Assembly (NCBI GenBank): GCA_943913205.1 | Contig: CALTWN010000003.1 | Location: forward strand, 1-57,183 | Origin: an uncultured Bartonella sp. | Lineage (GTDB): Bacteria; Pseudomonadota; Alphaproteobacteria; Rhizobiales; Rhizobiaceae | DNA length: 57,183 bases | Reading direction: 5' to 3' | Part shown: one piece after another, positions 26,772 to 36,406 of the stretch | Numbering within the stretch: position 1 is the stretch's first letter | How the letters are laid out: each line of letters starts with the position of its first letter | Notes under the pieces: generated by a model | Databases searched by the model: none | Told to the model about the DNA's origin: nothing | The model's input: only the letters and a program-made list of their open reading frames with translations | Made by a program: the position numbers and the translations under genes

Positions 26772-28649
26772 GTGCAAAAATTATTAAAAATTCTAACTTT
26801 TATACTTATTATTTTTGCCGTTGCGACAAATTTTTATAAGGCTTACGCTGAAACAGTTAAACTTCCTATACATTATCAAGTAAAATTAACCCCGATAGAA
26901 AATGAAAAATCGAAAAAAGTTTGGCAAGCTATTCAAAAAAGATCTCTCCTTTTAAATGCCAAAGTAAAAGCTACTGCAACTGCTAGTGATCTATTAATAT
27001 TAGCTAATAGTGAATATGCAAATATTTTATCTATATTGCAAGATAATGCTTATTTTGGCGCCACGGTTTCAATAAAATTAAATAATATTGAAGTACATAA
27101 TATCAGCTCCATATCTTCTATACCTGCACAAAATGATATCATAATTAAAATAAATACTGGCCAAACATATAAGATAGGTAGTATCAGTATGGTAGGAGCT
27201 TTGTCATATAGTAAGTTTAAACTTAAAAGCGGCGATGATGCAAATGCTACTAGCATAAAACAACTTTCTTTAGATGCAATGAAAGACCTACAAAATGCAG
27301 GATATGCAGAAGCTAAAATTATTAAGCAAAAAACAATTTCTTATGATAGGCAAAGGCGTATTGATTTCTTTCTAAAAATTAAGCGTGGAAGAAAAATATA
27401 TTTAAATCAAATAAAAATTATAAATGAAACACCAAAGCCAAATATAACAAATAAATATATTGCAAAACTTTCTGGCTTTACCACTGGGATTTTAGATACC
27501 CCTAAAACAATTGATAAATATCGCGAAAACTTAGAGCAGCTCGATTTATTCAGCACTATAATAATAAACCAAACTCCCAGCAACAATCAGGGGTTAGCAG
27601 ATCTTACAATAATAGTAACTGAAAAACCAAAACATAATTTTAGTGCCGGGGTTAATTATGACAGTAAAAATGGCTTTGGTTCAGATATAGGCTGGCTACA
27701 CCGCAACTTGACTGGATATGGCGACCATTTAACCATTAAAGGTTCTGTAAATTCATTATATTTTTCTAAAAAGGCAAAACAAGATGATATCAAGAAAAAC
27801 CTAAACAATTATAATTACGACTATAGACTACAATATGATGTTGCTGGTATAATATCATATAATACACACTTGGCTTTAGACTTTCATGGCATAAGTGAAC
27901 ATAATACATATTATAAAAGCAGAAGTTTGGAAGCAAAAGCAGGAATCTATAAAGTTTTAAGTAATCATATATTAGGTTCTGTTTATTTAACCAAAGCTAC
28001 TATCAAAGATGATAGCGTAGTATTTGGCAATCGAATATTTAATTTAATTGGTGTTGACAACAATATTGGTGTTGACTGGCGAGATAGTACTTTAGAACCA
28101 CATAAGGGATATTTATGGAACATAAAAATCAACCCTTTTTATGAATTGAGAACGTCTCATTTATTAACTAGATTAGAGCTGGAAGGACGAACTTATTTAC
28201 CTATAGACCACAATGAAAATTACGTTTTAGCTTTACGCGGTCAATATGGAGTTATTATAGGCACCAATTTAAGGAATATTCCATCAACTATGCAGTATTT
28301 TGCAGGAGGCGGTGATAGCTTAAGAGGTTTTCGTTACCGCTCTGTAGGATTACCTACATATTTAGATAAAACAAACAATCAATCTGCTATTGGCGGACTT
28401 TCTATGGCATTATTTTCTACTGAATTACGAGCGCATCTTGTTGGAAATTTTAGTGGAGTTGCCTTTATGGATACAGCAATTCTTGGTTCTAATGCAATTC
28501 CTAAAAATAAAAGACAAACAGGTGTTGGCATAGGCATAAGATATAAATCTCCTATAGGGTCCATACGTTTAGATATAGCAACACCGCTGAAATATAATAA
28601 ATATGATGGTAGAATGCAACTTTATATAGGTATAGGTGAGGCTTTTTGA
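26772..28649 (+). CDS. tamA: Translocation and assembly module outer-membrane protein TamA
   Basis: Omp85-family outer-membrane protein, 625 residues. I chose GTG 26772 because AGGA lies six bases before it and it begins directly with a signal peptide (QKLLKILTFILIIFAVA..., cleaved near YAE). Longer frames from 26685 would run through the dnaK promoter. POTRA-like repeats occupy about 30-275 and a 16-strand barrel the rest, with GGGDSLRGFRYRS and a C-terminal GIGEAF strand. TamA works with the inner-membrane TamB, encoded immediately downstream, in envelope biogenesis and lipid or autotransporter handling. Confidence 0.9.
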   Translation: MQKLLKILTFILIIFAVATNFYKAYAETVKLPIHYQVKLTPIENEKSKKVWQAIQKRSLLLNAKVKATATASDLLILANSEYANILSILQDNAYFGATVSIKLNNIEVHNISSISSIPAQNDIIIKINTGQTYKIGSISMVGALSYSKFKLKSGDDANATSIKQLSLDAMKDLQNAGYAEAKIIKQKTISYDRQRRIDFFLKIKRGRKIYLNQIKIINETPKPNITNKYIAKLSGFTTGILDTPKTIDKYRENLEQLDLFSTIIINQTPSNNQGLADLTIIVTEKPKHNFSAGVNYDSKNGFGSDIGWLHRNLTGYGDHLTIKGSVNSLYFSKKAKQDDIKKNLNNYNYDYRLQYDVAGIISYNTHLALDFHGISEHNTYYKSRSLEAKAGIYKVLSNHILGSVYLTKATIKDDSVVFGNRIFNLIGVDNNIGVDWRDSTLEPHKGYLWNIKINPFYELRTSHLLTRLELEGRTYLPIDHNENYVLALRGQYGVIIGTNLRNIPSTMQYFAGGGDSLRGFRYRSVGLPTYLDKTNNQSAIGGLSMALFSTELRAHLVGNFSGVAFMDTAILGSNAIPKNKRQTGVGIGIRYKSPIGSIRLDIATPLKYNKYDGRMQLYIGIGEAF

Positions 28650-31600
28650 ATGCAAAACTTCAAAGCTATATACATATTATTTTTATTTTTATTTTGCCTT
28701 GCATACAGCCATAGCGAAGAAAATACCTCTAATGATTCATGGGCTATAAGCTATATTGAAAGTAAATTATCGAGCTATAATCGTACAGTTAAGTTAGAGG
28801 GTGTTAGCGGTATCCTTAATTCTAAAGTCAATATTGCTAAGATAACTATAAGTGATGATAAAGGCATATGGCTAACAGCGCAAAATTTAACCTTGGTATG
28901 GGATCGCGGTAAATTATTTTCAGATACTTTAAAAATTAATAAACTAAGCATTAAATCTATAAATATCTTACGAAAATCAACTAATAACAACTCCTTATTA
29001 TCTCGTATAATTTCTTTAAATAATATAAACTTAAAAAGCCTACCTATTAATATTATTATCAATAAGCTTAAAATCAATAATATATATTATGCTAAAAATG
29101 TTTACGGTATTGAAGAACATTTAAGGGCCGATGGTTTTTTTAAATTTGAAAATTATAATCTAAGTAGTGTTCTACAAATAAAAGGTATAGATAAGCAGGA
29201 TAAGGCCTTTTTGAATATTCATTATAATAACAAAATAGATAAACTTAATCTAGATTTTCATATTTCTGAGAAGAAAGGAGGATTAGTTGCAACTTTGTTA
29301 AATATTAAAAACAACCCACCTATCCATCTTAACATAGAAGGGGAAGGAAAGTTAAGTAATTTACAACTAAGGTTGAAAAGTAATATAGGCAATATGCAGG
29401 CCCTACACGGCTTCTTTACTATTAATAAAGCAGATATTATAGCAAGCTCTAAAGACCCAATTTACGATACCGGTAGAAATATAAGCTTCAGGCTTGAAGG
29501 TCCTGTACGAGAGTTAATGCCACAAACATATAAAAATTTATTCAGTAAATATAGTAGTATAAGCGCTAACGCAACTATTTTACCAAACCATACTATTCGT
29601 ATAGATGATTGCACTATGAAAGGAAGCGCGTTACGAGCTCATGGTTCTGCGGTAATTCTACCTGATGGTTTTTTACGCAGTCTGTTTGTTAAGGCAAACC
29701 TAGTTAACTATTCTTTACCAAAAGAGCCAACTTTAGGTCGCTTAGAAATATTATATGGCGACAATGATACTAACCAGTGGCATGCTGATTTACAATTAAA
29801 TAATAGCAAAAGAAGTTTAGTAACCAATATGCATTTATCTGGTATAGCTGAAAATCTAGATACGCCAAGCGAGCGACATGTAACATTAAACCTTAACGGC
29901 TTCGTAAAACAAAGTACAAACCTTATTAAAATAGATAGTAACGCAGAACTTATGGCGTCTGCACCCATATTACTAAAAAAATTAAATATAACTAGCAATA
30001 GAAATAATGTAACAATTTCTGGAATGCTAGAAGATAAAATTTTTAGCGGGTTTACTACTTTAAAAATAAATGATTTGCATGAAATAGGTAATTTATTTAA
30101 AAAAAACTGGTCTGGGAAATTAAATATAGCAGGACAAACAAAACTTTCTACTACAGTAATATCTCAAACATTGAATGGAAATATAAGCAATTTAAAGATA
30201 GGCCACGAAAACAAATTAACAAAATGGCTACATAGTGCTACAAAGTTAAACGGTAATATTTCTTACAATATATCTAATGCTAAAAAAATTACCTTTGATA
30301 ATTTTGCTATAAATAACAAAGATATTATCCTAAAAGCAAATGGGCATATAAGCTATGTTGATGCCGATATGATGATGAACATAGAAAAATTAAACCTAAA
30401 TCTTCTCAGTGAACATCTAAAAGGCATAGCCAAAGGTATTTTAACAAGTAAAGGACATAATGGCGTAATCATAGCTGGAGCAAATTTATCAGCGCCAAAA
30501 ATATTAATAAATAACGAAACATTTATAGATACAAATATACATAGTGCTATTATAGCTACTGATCTTAATAAGTTTAAACCAAAATTTAATGGCTTTTTAA
30601 ATTTAAATAGCCAAGTTAATTCGCAAAAAAGCAACCTTAAGTTGGTAATAGACAATAGATACAACTATAAGTTTAAGGCACTGAACGTGCCTTCATCTAT
30701 CTTGCAACCTTTTAGTAAAATTAAGTTACCTTTAATAAAATTCAACGCTGAAGGAAAGTTAAATAATAATATTCTAAACGTTAACATAAATAGTAAACAA
30801 AATAATATTATTTTAAATAGCTCAGCTACTTATAACATAAAAACAAAACTACTAAAAGGTAATGCTAGCGGAAAAATTAATAGTGAATTATTAAATATAT
30901 GGCTTACACCTAAACAGATGCAAACTTCAGGATTTATTAATTTTAATATCACTTCTTCTGATGCAGTAAATTTGCATGGCTTCAACGGCAATATTTCAGT
31001 GACTAATGGAAAATTTTATGATTTGAAACATAATATAAAATTAAAAAATATTAACATATTAGGTAAATTAAATAATAATATAATACAATTTACTAAAGGT
31101 AGTGCACAAGCTGATGGCGGCGGTAATGTTTTACTTAAGGGTAATATAAATTTTAAAGAGCTCAAAAATCCTATTGCTAACATCAGTTTGGATCTAGAAA
31201 ATATTCATTATAGCCAAAATCTGGGACTTAGCGCTATATATTCAGGTAATCTAGCACTTAAAGGACCTATTCTTAACCACCCCACCCTGAGTGGAAACAT
31301 CTTGTTAACTAAAGCTATTATCTTAATTTCGCGTAATTTAAATGCTGCCACACCTTTAGAAGTTCAACACAAAAATACAGCAAAATCTATTCTTACTACT
31401 TTAGAACGTGCTCATATGCAAACTATAAAAAAAGAACCTAACAAAATAAATAATTTAGCTATTGATATTGGTATAAAATCACCCAAACATCTATTTGTTA
31501 AAGGAATGGGGCTTGATGTAGAAATGCAGGGAGGCGCTCATATAACCGGAGATAGCAGTGCTTTAAATTCTATTGGTAACTTTAAAATGGTCAAAGGGCA

Positions 31601-32141
31601 CTTAAATTTATTATCGCATTACTTTGATTTTGACAAAGGTAGTATAAATCTTAATGGTGATCTAAAGCCCTTTTTAAGTTTCGCTGCACATACAAATTCG
31701 GACAATCTTATTATTACGGTAAAATTAGAAGGCAATATGGACAATATTAAAATTAGTTTTAGCTCTAGCACAGGATTACCGCAAGATGAAATATTAGCTC
31801 AGCTACTATTTCACCGTTCAGTTAAACAACTTTCTGCCTTTCAATTAGCAAAAATTATAACCACATTATCTAATTTGTCTGGCCATAATAATTTTTTTAA
31901 TAGCATACAAGCAGCTTCAACTTTAGAAAATATAGATATTGATAACGACGAAGAAGGCAATATTGGTATTAGCGCTGGTCGATACATCACCAGAAATATT
32001 TATACTAGCTTTGGAGCTACACAAAAAGGAACTACCAAAGCTACCATAAATTGGGATTTACCTCATAATTTTAAAGCTACCGGGCAATACCATTCAGATA
32101 ACCAAAATAATATTGGTTTATATTATAATCACGATTATTAA
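28650..32141 (+). CDS. tamB: Translocation and assembly module protein TamB
   Basis: A 1163-residue AsmA/TamB-like protein. One N-terminal hydrophobic signal anchor (about 4-20) is followed by long, repetitive beta-rich sequence and a C-terminal DUF490/TamB domain (about 830-1163), with LVKGMGLDVEMQGG, STGLPQDEILAQLLFHRS and an end reading GLYYNHDY. TamB bridges inner and outer membranes and is thought to carry phospholipid. Its ATG follows the tamA stop without a gap, so the two are co-translated. Its last four bases overlap the convergent dapD gene. The protein is rich in Asn, Lys and Ile, as expected from low G+C. Confidence 0.9.
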   Translation: MQNFKAIYILFLFLFCLAYSHSEENTSNDSWAISYIESKLSSYNRTVKLEGVSGILNSKVNIAKITISDDKGIWLTAQNLTLVWDRGKLFSDTLKINKLSIKSINILRKSTNNNSLLSRIISLNNINLKSLPINIIINKLKINNIYYAKNVYGIEEHLRADGFFKFENYNLSSVLQIKGIDKQDKAFLNIHYNNKIDKLNLDFHISEKKGGLVATLLNIKNNPPIHLNIEGEGKLSNLQLRLKSNIGNMQALHGFFTINKADIIASSKDPIYDTGRNISFRLEGPVRELMPQTYKNLFSKYSSISANATILPNHTIRIDDCTMKGSALRAHGSAVILPDGFLRSLFVKANLVNYSLPKEPTLGRLEILYGDNDTNQWHADLQLNNSKRSLVTNMHLSGIAENLDTPSERHVTLNLNGFVKQSTNLIKIDSNAELMASAPILLKKLNITSNRNNVTISGMLEDKIFSGFTTLKINDLHEIGNLFKKNWSGKLNIAGQTKLSTTVISQTLNGNISNLKIGHENKLTKWLHSATKLNGNISYNISNAKKITFDNFAINNKDIILKANGHISYVDADMMMNIEKLNLNLLSEHLKGIAKGILTSKGHNGVIIAGANLSAPKILINNETFIDTNIHSAIIATDLNKFKPKFNGFLNLNSQVNSQKSNLKLVIDNRYNYKFKALNVPSSILQPFSKIKLPLIKFNAEGKLNNNILNVNINSKQNNIILNSSATYNIKTKLLKGNASGKINSELLNIWLTPKQMQTSGFINFNITSSDAVNLHGFNGNISVTNGKFYDLKHNIKLKNINILGKLNNNIIQFTKGSAQADGGGNVLLKGNINFKELKNPIANISLDLENIHYSQNLGLSAIYSGNLALKGPILNHPTLSGNILLTKAIILISRNLNAATPLEVQHKNTAKSILTTLERAHMQTIKKEPNKINNLAIDIGIKSPKHLFVKGMGLDVEMQGGAHITGDSSALNSIGNFKMVKGHLNLLSHYFDFDKGSINLNGDLKPFLSFAAHTNSDNLIITVKLEGNMDNIKISFSSSTGLPQDEILAQLLFHRSVKQLSAFQLAKIITTLSNLSGHNNFFNSIQAASTLENIDIDNDEEGNIGISAGRYITRNIYTSFGATQKGTTKATINWDLPHNFKATGQYHSDNQNNIGLYYNHDY

Positions 32142-32950
32142 TCGCGTAATAATTCATTGATTGATGTTTTTGCTCTAGTTTGTTCATCTACACGCTTTAC
32201 AATAACCGCGCAAGATAAAGATGGTTGTAATTCCTTAGCAGGCATAGAACCAGGCACCACAACGCTATAAGGGGGCACTTCACCTTGATAAATTTTACCG
32301 GTTGCGCGCTCTATAATTTTGGTAGATTTTCCAATAAATACCCCCATAGATAGCACACTACCCTCACCTATACGGCATCCTTCTACTACCTCGCTACGCG
32401 CTCCTATAAAACAATTATCTTCAATAATTGTAGGGGTACTTTGTAGTGGCTCTAAAACACCCCCAATACCAGCGCCTCCCGATATATGTACGTTGCAACC
32501 AATTTGCGCACAAGATCCAACTGTTGCCCAACTATCTACCATAGTTCCAGTACCTATATAGGCTCCTATGTTAACAAAACATGGCATTAATACTACATTT
32601 GGTGCAATATAAGAGCCCTCCCTTACTATGGCCCCTGGCACAGCGCGGAAGCCAGCATTAATAAACTCTTGCTCGCCCCATTTAGCAAATTTTAAATTTA
32701 CTTTATCCCAAAAATGATTAGAGGCATTTTCACCCATTAAACTCATAGGTCGCATTTTAAAATACAATAATATAGCTTGTTTTAACCATTCTGTAGAAAT
32801 CCACGTGCCATTTTGCTTTTCAGCAACACGTAAAGCACCTTTATCTAGCATTTTAATGGTTTTTATTACCGCTTGCTCAATATCTTGGTTTATCGCTAAG
32901 TTCTGATCATACGCCGTGCTTATAATTTCTTCTAACTTCAATATATCCAT
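32138..32950 (-). CDS. dapD: Tetrahydrodipicolinate N-succinyltransferase
   Basis: Lysine/diaminopimelate pathway enzyme that succinylates tetrahydrodipicolinate, the step that supplies the DapC/DapE branch. From ATG 32950 it has 270 residues; that start has GAGGAAGG five bases upstream. An upstream TTG at 32965 is rejected. The left-handed beta-helix of hexapeptide repeats is clear (PNVVLMPCFVNIGAYIG, GTMVDSWATVGSCAQIG, HISGGAGIGGVLEP). It follows argB by 11 bases. Confidence 0.96.
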   Translation of the reverse strand: MDILKLEEIISTAYDQNLAINQDIEQAVIKTIKMLDKGALRVAEKQNGTWISTEWLKQAILLYFKMRPMSLMGENASNHFWDKVNLKFAKWGEQEFINAGFRAVPGAIVREGSYIAPNVVLMPCFVNIGAYIGTGTMVDSWATVGSCAQIGCNVHISGGAGIGGVLEPLQSTPTIIEDNCFIGARSEVVEGCRIGEGSVLSMGVFIGKSTKIIERATGKIYQGEVPPYSVVVPGSMPAKELQPSLSCAVIVKRVDEQTRAKTSINELLRD

Positions 32951-32961
32951 AATAACCTTCC

Positions 32962-33888
32962 TCAATTATCTGCTACAATTAATGTGCCTATACCTTCATT
33001 TGTAAATAATTCATAAAATATAGCATGGGGCGTTTTTCCATCTAATATCACCACACCTTCTACCCCTGCCTCTACTGCTTTAATGCAATTTTCAACTTTA
33101 GGTAACATGCCGCCAGTTATAACCCTGTCTTGAATAAGCTGCCTTGCTTGGCCTATACTTAATTTACGTATAAGTTTTCCTTCAGCGTCTAGCACCCCAG
33201 AGGCATCAGTTAAGAAAATGAGTCTTTTAGCTTCATATGTTCCGGCCAAGGCGCCCGCAAAACTATCGCTATTAATATTATATACACACCCATTTTTATC
33301 GCTAGCTATAGGAGCTAAAACCGGGGTTATATCATTCTCTAATAGAACATCTAATAATTTAGTATTTATGCTTTCAATCTCACCAACTAAACCTAAATCT
33401 AAAACTATTTCTCTACTAGTTTCCGCCTCAATAGTTGTTTTATATACCTTATGAGCTAAAGCCATATTTCCATCACGACCGCTCAAACCGCATGCGCTAG
33501 CCCCTTGACGGCATAATAAAGATGTTAATGTTTTATTTATATCACCACAGAGCACCATTTCTACTATAGCTAGTGTTTCTTCATCAGTTGCTCTCAGTCC
33601 AGCTTCAAAACGCGGCTCTATAGCCAATTTTTTCAGCATTCCGTCAATTTGCGGTCCGCCACCATGCACCACCAAAGGTTCTACGCCTATTTGTTTTAAC
33701 AATGCTATATCACGGGCAAACAAAGCTTCCAAATGAGAATTACCTATTACATGCCCACCGTATTTTATAACTATTTTTTTACCCTCATAAGCTTTGATAA
33801 TAGGTAACGCTGATATCAAAAATTGCGCGGGATCTATATAACCAGAATCTAGCTTTGGTTTTTCATTTTTTTCAATATCTGTTTTCAT
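32962..33888 (-). CDS. argB: Acetylglutamate kinase
   Basis: Second enzyme of arginine biosynthesis, phosphorylating N-acetylglutamate. The 308-residue protein has the amino-acid-kinase signatures IVIKYGGHVIG, PLVVHGGGPQID, GLSGRDGN, INSDSFAGALAG and the C-terminal MLPKVENCIKAVEAGVEGVVILDG. An N-terminal helix of about 25 residues before the core is typical of hexameric, arginine-regulated forms. It precedes dapD on the same strand. Confidence 0.96.
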   Translation of the reverse strand: MKTDIEKNEKPKLDSGYIDPAQFLISALPIIKAYEGKKIVIKYGGHVIGNSHLEALFARDIALLKQIGVEPLVVHGGGPQIDGMLKKLAIEPRFEAGLRATDEETLAIVEMVLCGDINKTLTSLLCRQGASACGLSGRDGNMALAHKVYKTTIEAETSREIVLDLGLVGEIESINTKLLDVLLENDITPVLAPIASDKNGCVYNINSDSFAGALAGTYEAKRLIFLTDASGVLDAEGKLIRKLSIGQARQLIQDRVITGGMLPKVENCIKAVEAGVEGVVILDGKTPHAIFYELFTNEGIGTLIVADN

Positions 33889-33899
33889 AATTTTAACCT

Positions 33900-35072
33900 T
33901 TATAGCTTGGTTAGGGTGCGAATAATATAATCAACGAACAGCAGCCCTTTTTGCGTTGGCCGTAAATATTTTGCGTTATAACCTGTTTTTCTCATAGGTT
34001 CAAGCAATTTTTTAGAAATTAAATCATTTATGGCTTTATTGCATAACGAGCGCCCCCAGAGTAATTCAAACCTTGACACATTTAGCCCCTCTTTAATGCG
34101 CATAGAGTTTAAAATTAACTCCTCTGCCTGTGCTTGGCTATCTAACATATATTTTTGTTTTATAGCACTGCCAAATTCAATTATACGTTTTTGCCATAAA
34201 TTAGGTTGCTTTTCATTATATTGCGCCATTATAATGGGTGTACCCAAAAGCCAAATTCTGCTATGGGCCCCAGGACCAACTCCTATATATTCTTTATACT
34301 TCCAATAGGAGTTATTATGTTTTGAGGAAAAACCTTCTGCCGCGTGGTTTGAAACTTCATAAGCCGGCTTTAAAGCTTTATTCATAATTTTTTGAGTAAG
34401 GTCATAAAATTTTGCACCCTCCTCACTCGAAATAACTTTCATTTTGCCATTTTTTACTAAAGTTTCAAATTTAGTACCCGGCTCAATAGTAAGCTCATAT
34501 AAAGACATATGCGGAGCATCAAAGCTTAAGCCATAATACAATTCTTCTTCCCACTCCTCTATGCTTTGCCCATAGCGCGCATAAATTAAATCAAACGAAT
34601 AATTATCAAACAGATCACCTGCACAATATAAAGCCTGCTCTGCTTCAGCTACATTATGAACCCTACCTAAATCTTTTAAAGCCTCTGCGTTAAAAGATTG
34701 TACCCCTATTGATACGCGATTAATGCCTATTTTTCTATAGCATTTAAATTTATCATACATATAACTTGCTGGGTTAACTTCTATTGTAATTTCAATATCA
34801 TCTGCCAAAATATAAAATTTGGCAATTTGTTCTAAAATTCTTAAAAGAGTATTTTCGCTCATAAGCGAAGGGGTGCCGCCTCCAAAATAAATTGAAGTTA
34901 AATACCGCTTACCATATGTATGGGCATAATATTCTATTTCTGCTAATATGGCCTTAGCATAAAATTCTTCATGTTCATGCAGATTTCGCGTAAGATGCGA
35001 ATTAAAATCACAATATGGGCATTTTGCTTCACAATAGGGCCAATGTACATAAAATGCCGTATCGATGCTCAT
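33900..35072 (-). CDS. hemW: HemW-type radical SAM protein
   Basis: Radical SAM protein of the HemW (not HemN) subgroup, 390 residues. The cluster motif is YCEAKCPYCDFNSH (CxxxCxxC plus the HemW-typical DFNSH), followed by SIYFGGGTPSLMS, GVQSFNAEALKDLGRVH and YELTIEPGT. HemW is regarded as a haem chaperone, not a coproporphyrinogen oxidase. The ATG overlaps the rdgB stop (ATGA), a standard rdgB-hemW pairing. Confidence 0.93.
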   Translation of the reverse strand: MSIDTAFYVHWPYCEAKCPYCDFNSHLTRNLHEHEEFYAKAILAEIEYYAHTYGKRYLTSIYFGGGTPSLMSENTLLRILEQIAKFYILADDIEITIEVNPASYMYDKFKCYRKIGINRVSIGVQSFNAEALKDLGRVHNVAEAEQALYCAGDLFDNYSFDLIYARYGQSIEEWEEELYYGLSFDAPHMSLYELTIEPGTKFETLVKNGKMKVISSEEGAKFYDLTQKIMNKALKPAYEVSNHAAEGFSSKHNNSYWKYKEYIGVGPGAHSRIWLLGTPIIMAQYNEKQPNLWQKRIIEFGSAIKQKYMLDSQAQAEELILNSMRIKEGLNVSRFELLWGRSLCNKAINDLISKKLLEPMRKTGYNAKYLRPTQKGLLFVDYIIRTLTKL

Positions 35073-35716
35073 GTAACATGTTGCTCCATATAGCTTAACA
35101 GCTTCTGCATGGCTAAGGCACGATGTGTAGGATAAGAGTTTTTTTCTTCTATGCTCATTTGCGCAAAAGTTAAGCGACCGTCTAAAGGTATAAAGATAGA
35201 ATCATAACCAAAACCATTTTTGCCTAAAATTTCTTTAGCAATAATACCTTTAATTTCCCCTCTAAAAAATTTAGGCTCCTCATCTATATTACATAAGCAT
35301 AAACAGCTCACAAATTTGGCACGACGGCTTTTTTTATCATTACACCCAGCCCTATTTAATTTATCTAAAACATATAGCATAGAGGCATTGAAATCTCGTT
35401 CATTATCGCCTAATTCCTCCGCCAACTCTGCACTTCTAACGCCTGGGAAATTATCAAGAGCTTCAACGCATAAACCAGAATCATCTGCAATTGAGGGTAA
35501 CTTCGTTTTAGACGCTACATATTGTGCCTTTATAAGTGAATTTTGTTCAAATGTTGAGCCAATTTCAGGCGGTTCAATCACACCTAGATCTGCTGCCTTT
35601 AAGATTTCTATATTTGAGAAAATAGATGCTTTAAATAAAAAATTAAGCTCTTTAATTTTACCTTCATTATGTGTGGCAAACACTAATTTTTCATATTTCG
35701 GTAAAATTTTTTGCAT
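35069..35716 (-). CDS. rdgB: Non-canonical purine NTP pyrophosphatase RdgB
   Basis: House-cleaning hydrolase for dITP and XTP, 215 residues. Motifs are LVFATHNEGKIKEL, SIADDSGLCVEALDNFPGVRSAE and GFGYDSIFIP with the terminal SYPTHRALAMQKL. It forms an operon with hemW. In Rhizobiales rph and hrcA usually follow on the other side before grpE; here grpE is the immediate divergent neighbour. Confidence 0.95.
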   Translation of the reverse strand: MQKILPKYEKLVFATHNEGKIKELNFLFKASIFSNIEILKAADLGVIEPPEIGSTFEQNSLIKAQYVASKTKLPSIADDSGLCVEALDNFPGVRSAELAEELGDNERDFNASMLYVLDKLNRAGCNDKKSRRAKFVSCLCLCNIDEEPKFFRGEIKGIIAKEILGKNGFGYDSIFIPLDGRLTFAQMSIEEKNSYPTHRALAMQKLLSYMEQHVT

Positions 35717-35782
35717 AAATATTCCTAATGTCTTTGTTTAACATTATTTTAGCAAGAATTTTTAAAAAAAGTAATTTTTTTA

Positions 35783-35811
35783 TTGGATAGACAACATAGC
35801 TTTATTATATT
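35783..35811 (+). promoter_or_regulatory. Candidate promoter for grpE
   Basis: TTGGAT (35783-35788) and TATATT (35806-35811) are spaced by 17 bases, giving a start near 35818 and a leader of about 25 bases before the grpE ATG. It looks like a housekeeping promoter; no RpoH-type CTTG element is evident. The whole rdgB-grpE gap is 126 bases. Confidence 0.5.
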
Positions 35812-35842
35812 ATTAAAGTAAATATAAGCGAGTAGGTAAATT

Positions 35843-36406
35843 ATGGAAGATCAACAAAATACAAATTCTAAAAATGATTTTATAGAAGAGCCAAAAATTG
35901 AAAATGATACCGAACTATCAGAAGAGCAAATAATAGAGCAGCTAAAAAAAGAATTAGAAGAAAAACAAGATCTCATATTACGCACAGCGGCAGAAGCTCA
36001 AAACACGCGTAAACGAGCAGAAAAAGACATTATAGATGCTAAAAATTATGCATTATCTAGCTTCGCCAAAGATATCGTAGCAGTATGCGATAATTTAGAG
36101 CGTAGTTTGAGTGCAGCTAAGCAACAAATAGAAACCACAACAGATAAAGACATGTGCACCACTCTTATCACTGGCGTTGAAATGACTTTAAATATGTTAT
36201 TAAAAGCAATGGAAGATCGTAATATTAATAAAATAGAGGCAGCTATCGGTCAAAAATTTGATCCACATCTACATCAGGCCATGTTCGAGCAACCTGCTCC
36301 AGAAGGACAAGAAGCTGGAACTATAGCAAGTATTGTACAGCCCGGTTATACCATAAATGATAGAATTTTACGCCCCGCTATGGTCGGAATTACAAAAAAA
36401 TCATAA
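35843..36406 (+). CDS. grpE: Nucleotide exchange factor GrpE
   Basis: Co-chaperone that releases ADP from DnaK, 187 residues. An acidic N-terminus precedes a long coiled coil (about 28-90, RTAAEAQNTRKRAEKDI) and the beta-wing head with GQKFDPHLHQAMFEQP and VQPGYTINDRILRPAMVGI. All family landmarks are intact. It stands alone, with its stop directly against the convergent prfC stop, and is separated from dnaK-dnaJ. Confidence 0.96.
   Translation: MEDQQNTNSKNDFIEEPKIENDTELSEEQIIEQLKKELEEKQDLILRTAAEAQNTRKRAEKDIIDAKNYALSSFAKDIVAVCDNLERSLSAAKQQIETTTDKDMCTTLITGVEMTLNMLLKAMEDRNINKIEAAIGQKFDPHLHQAMFEQPAPEGQEAGTIASIVQPGYTINDRILRPAMVGITKKS

Noticed and set aside
35220..35741. 173-codon open frame on the plus strand over rdgB
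   Set aside because: It is antisense to rdgB, whose motifs are unambiguous.
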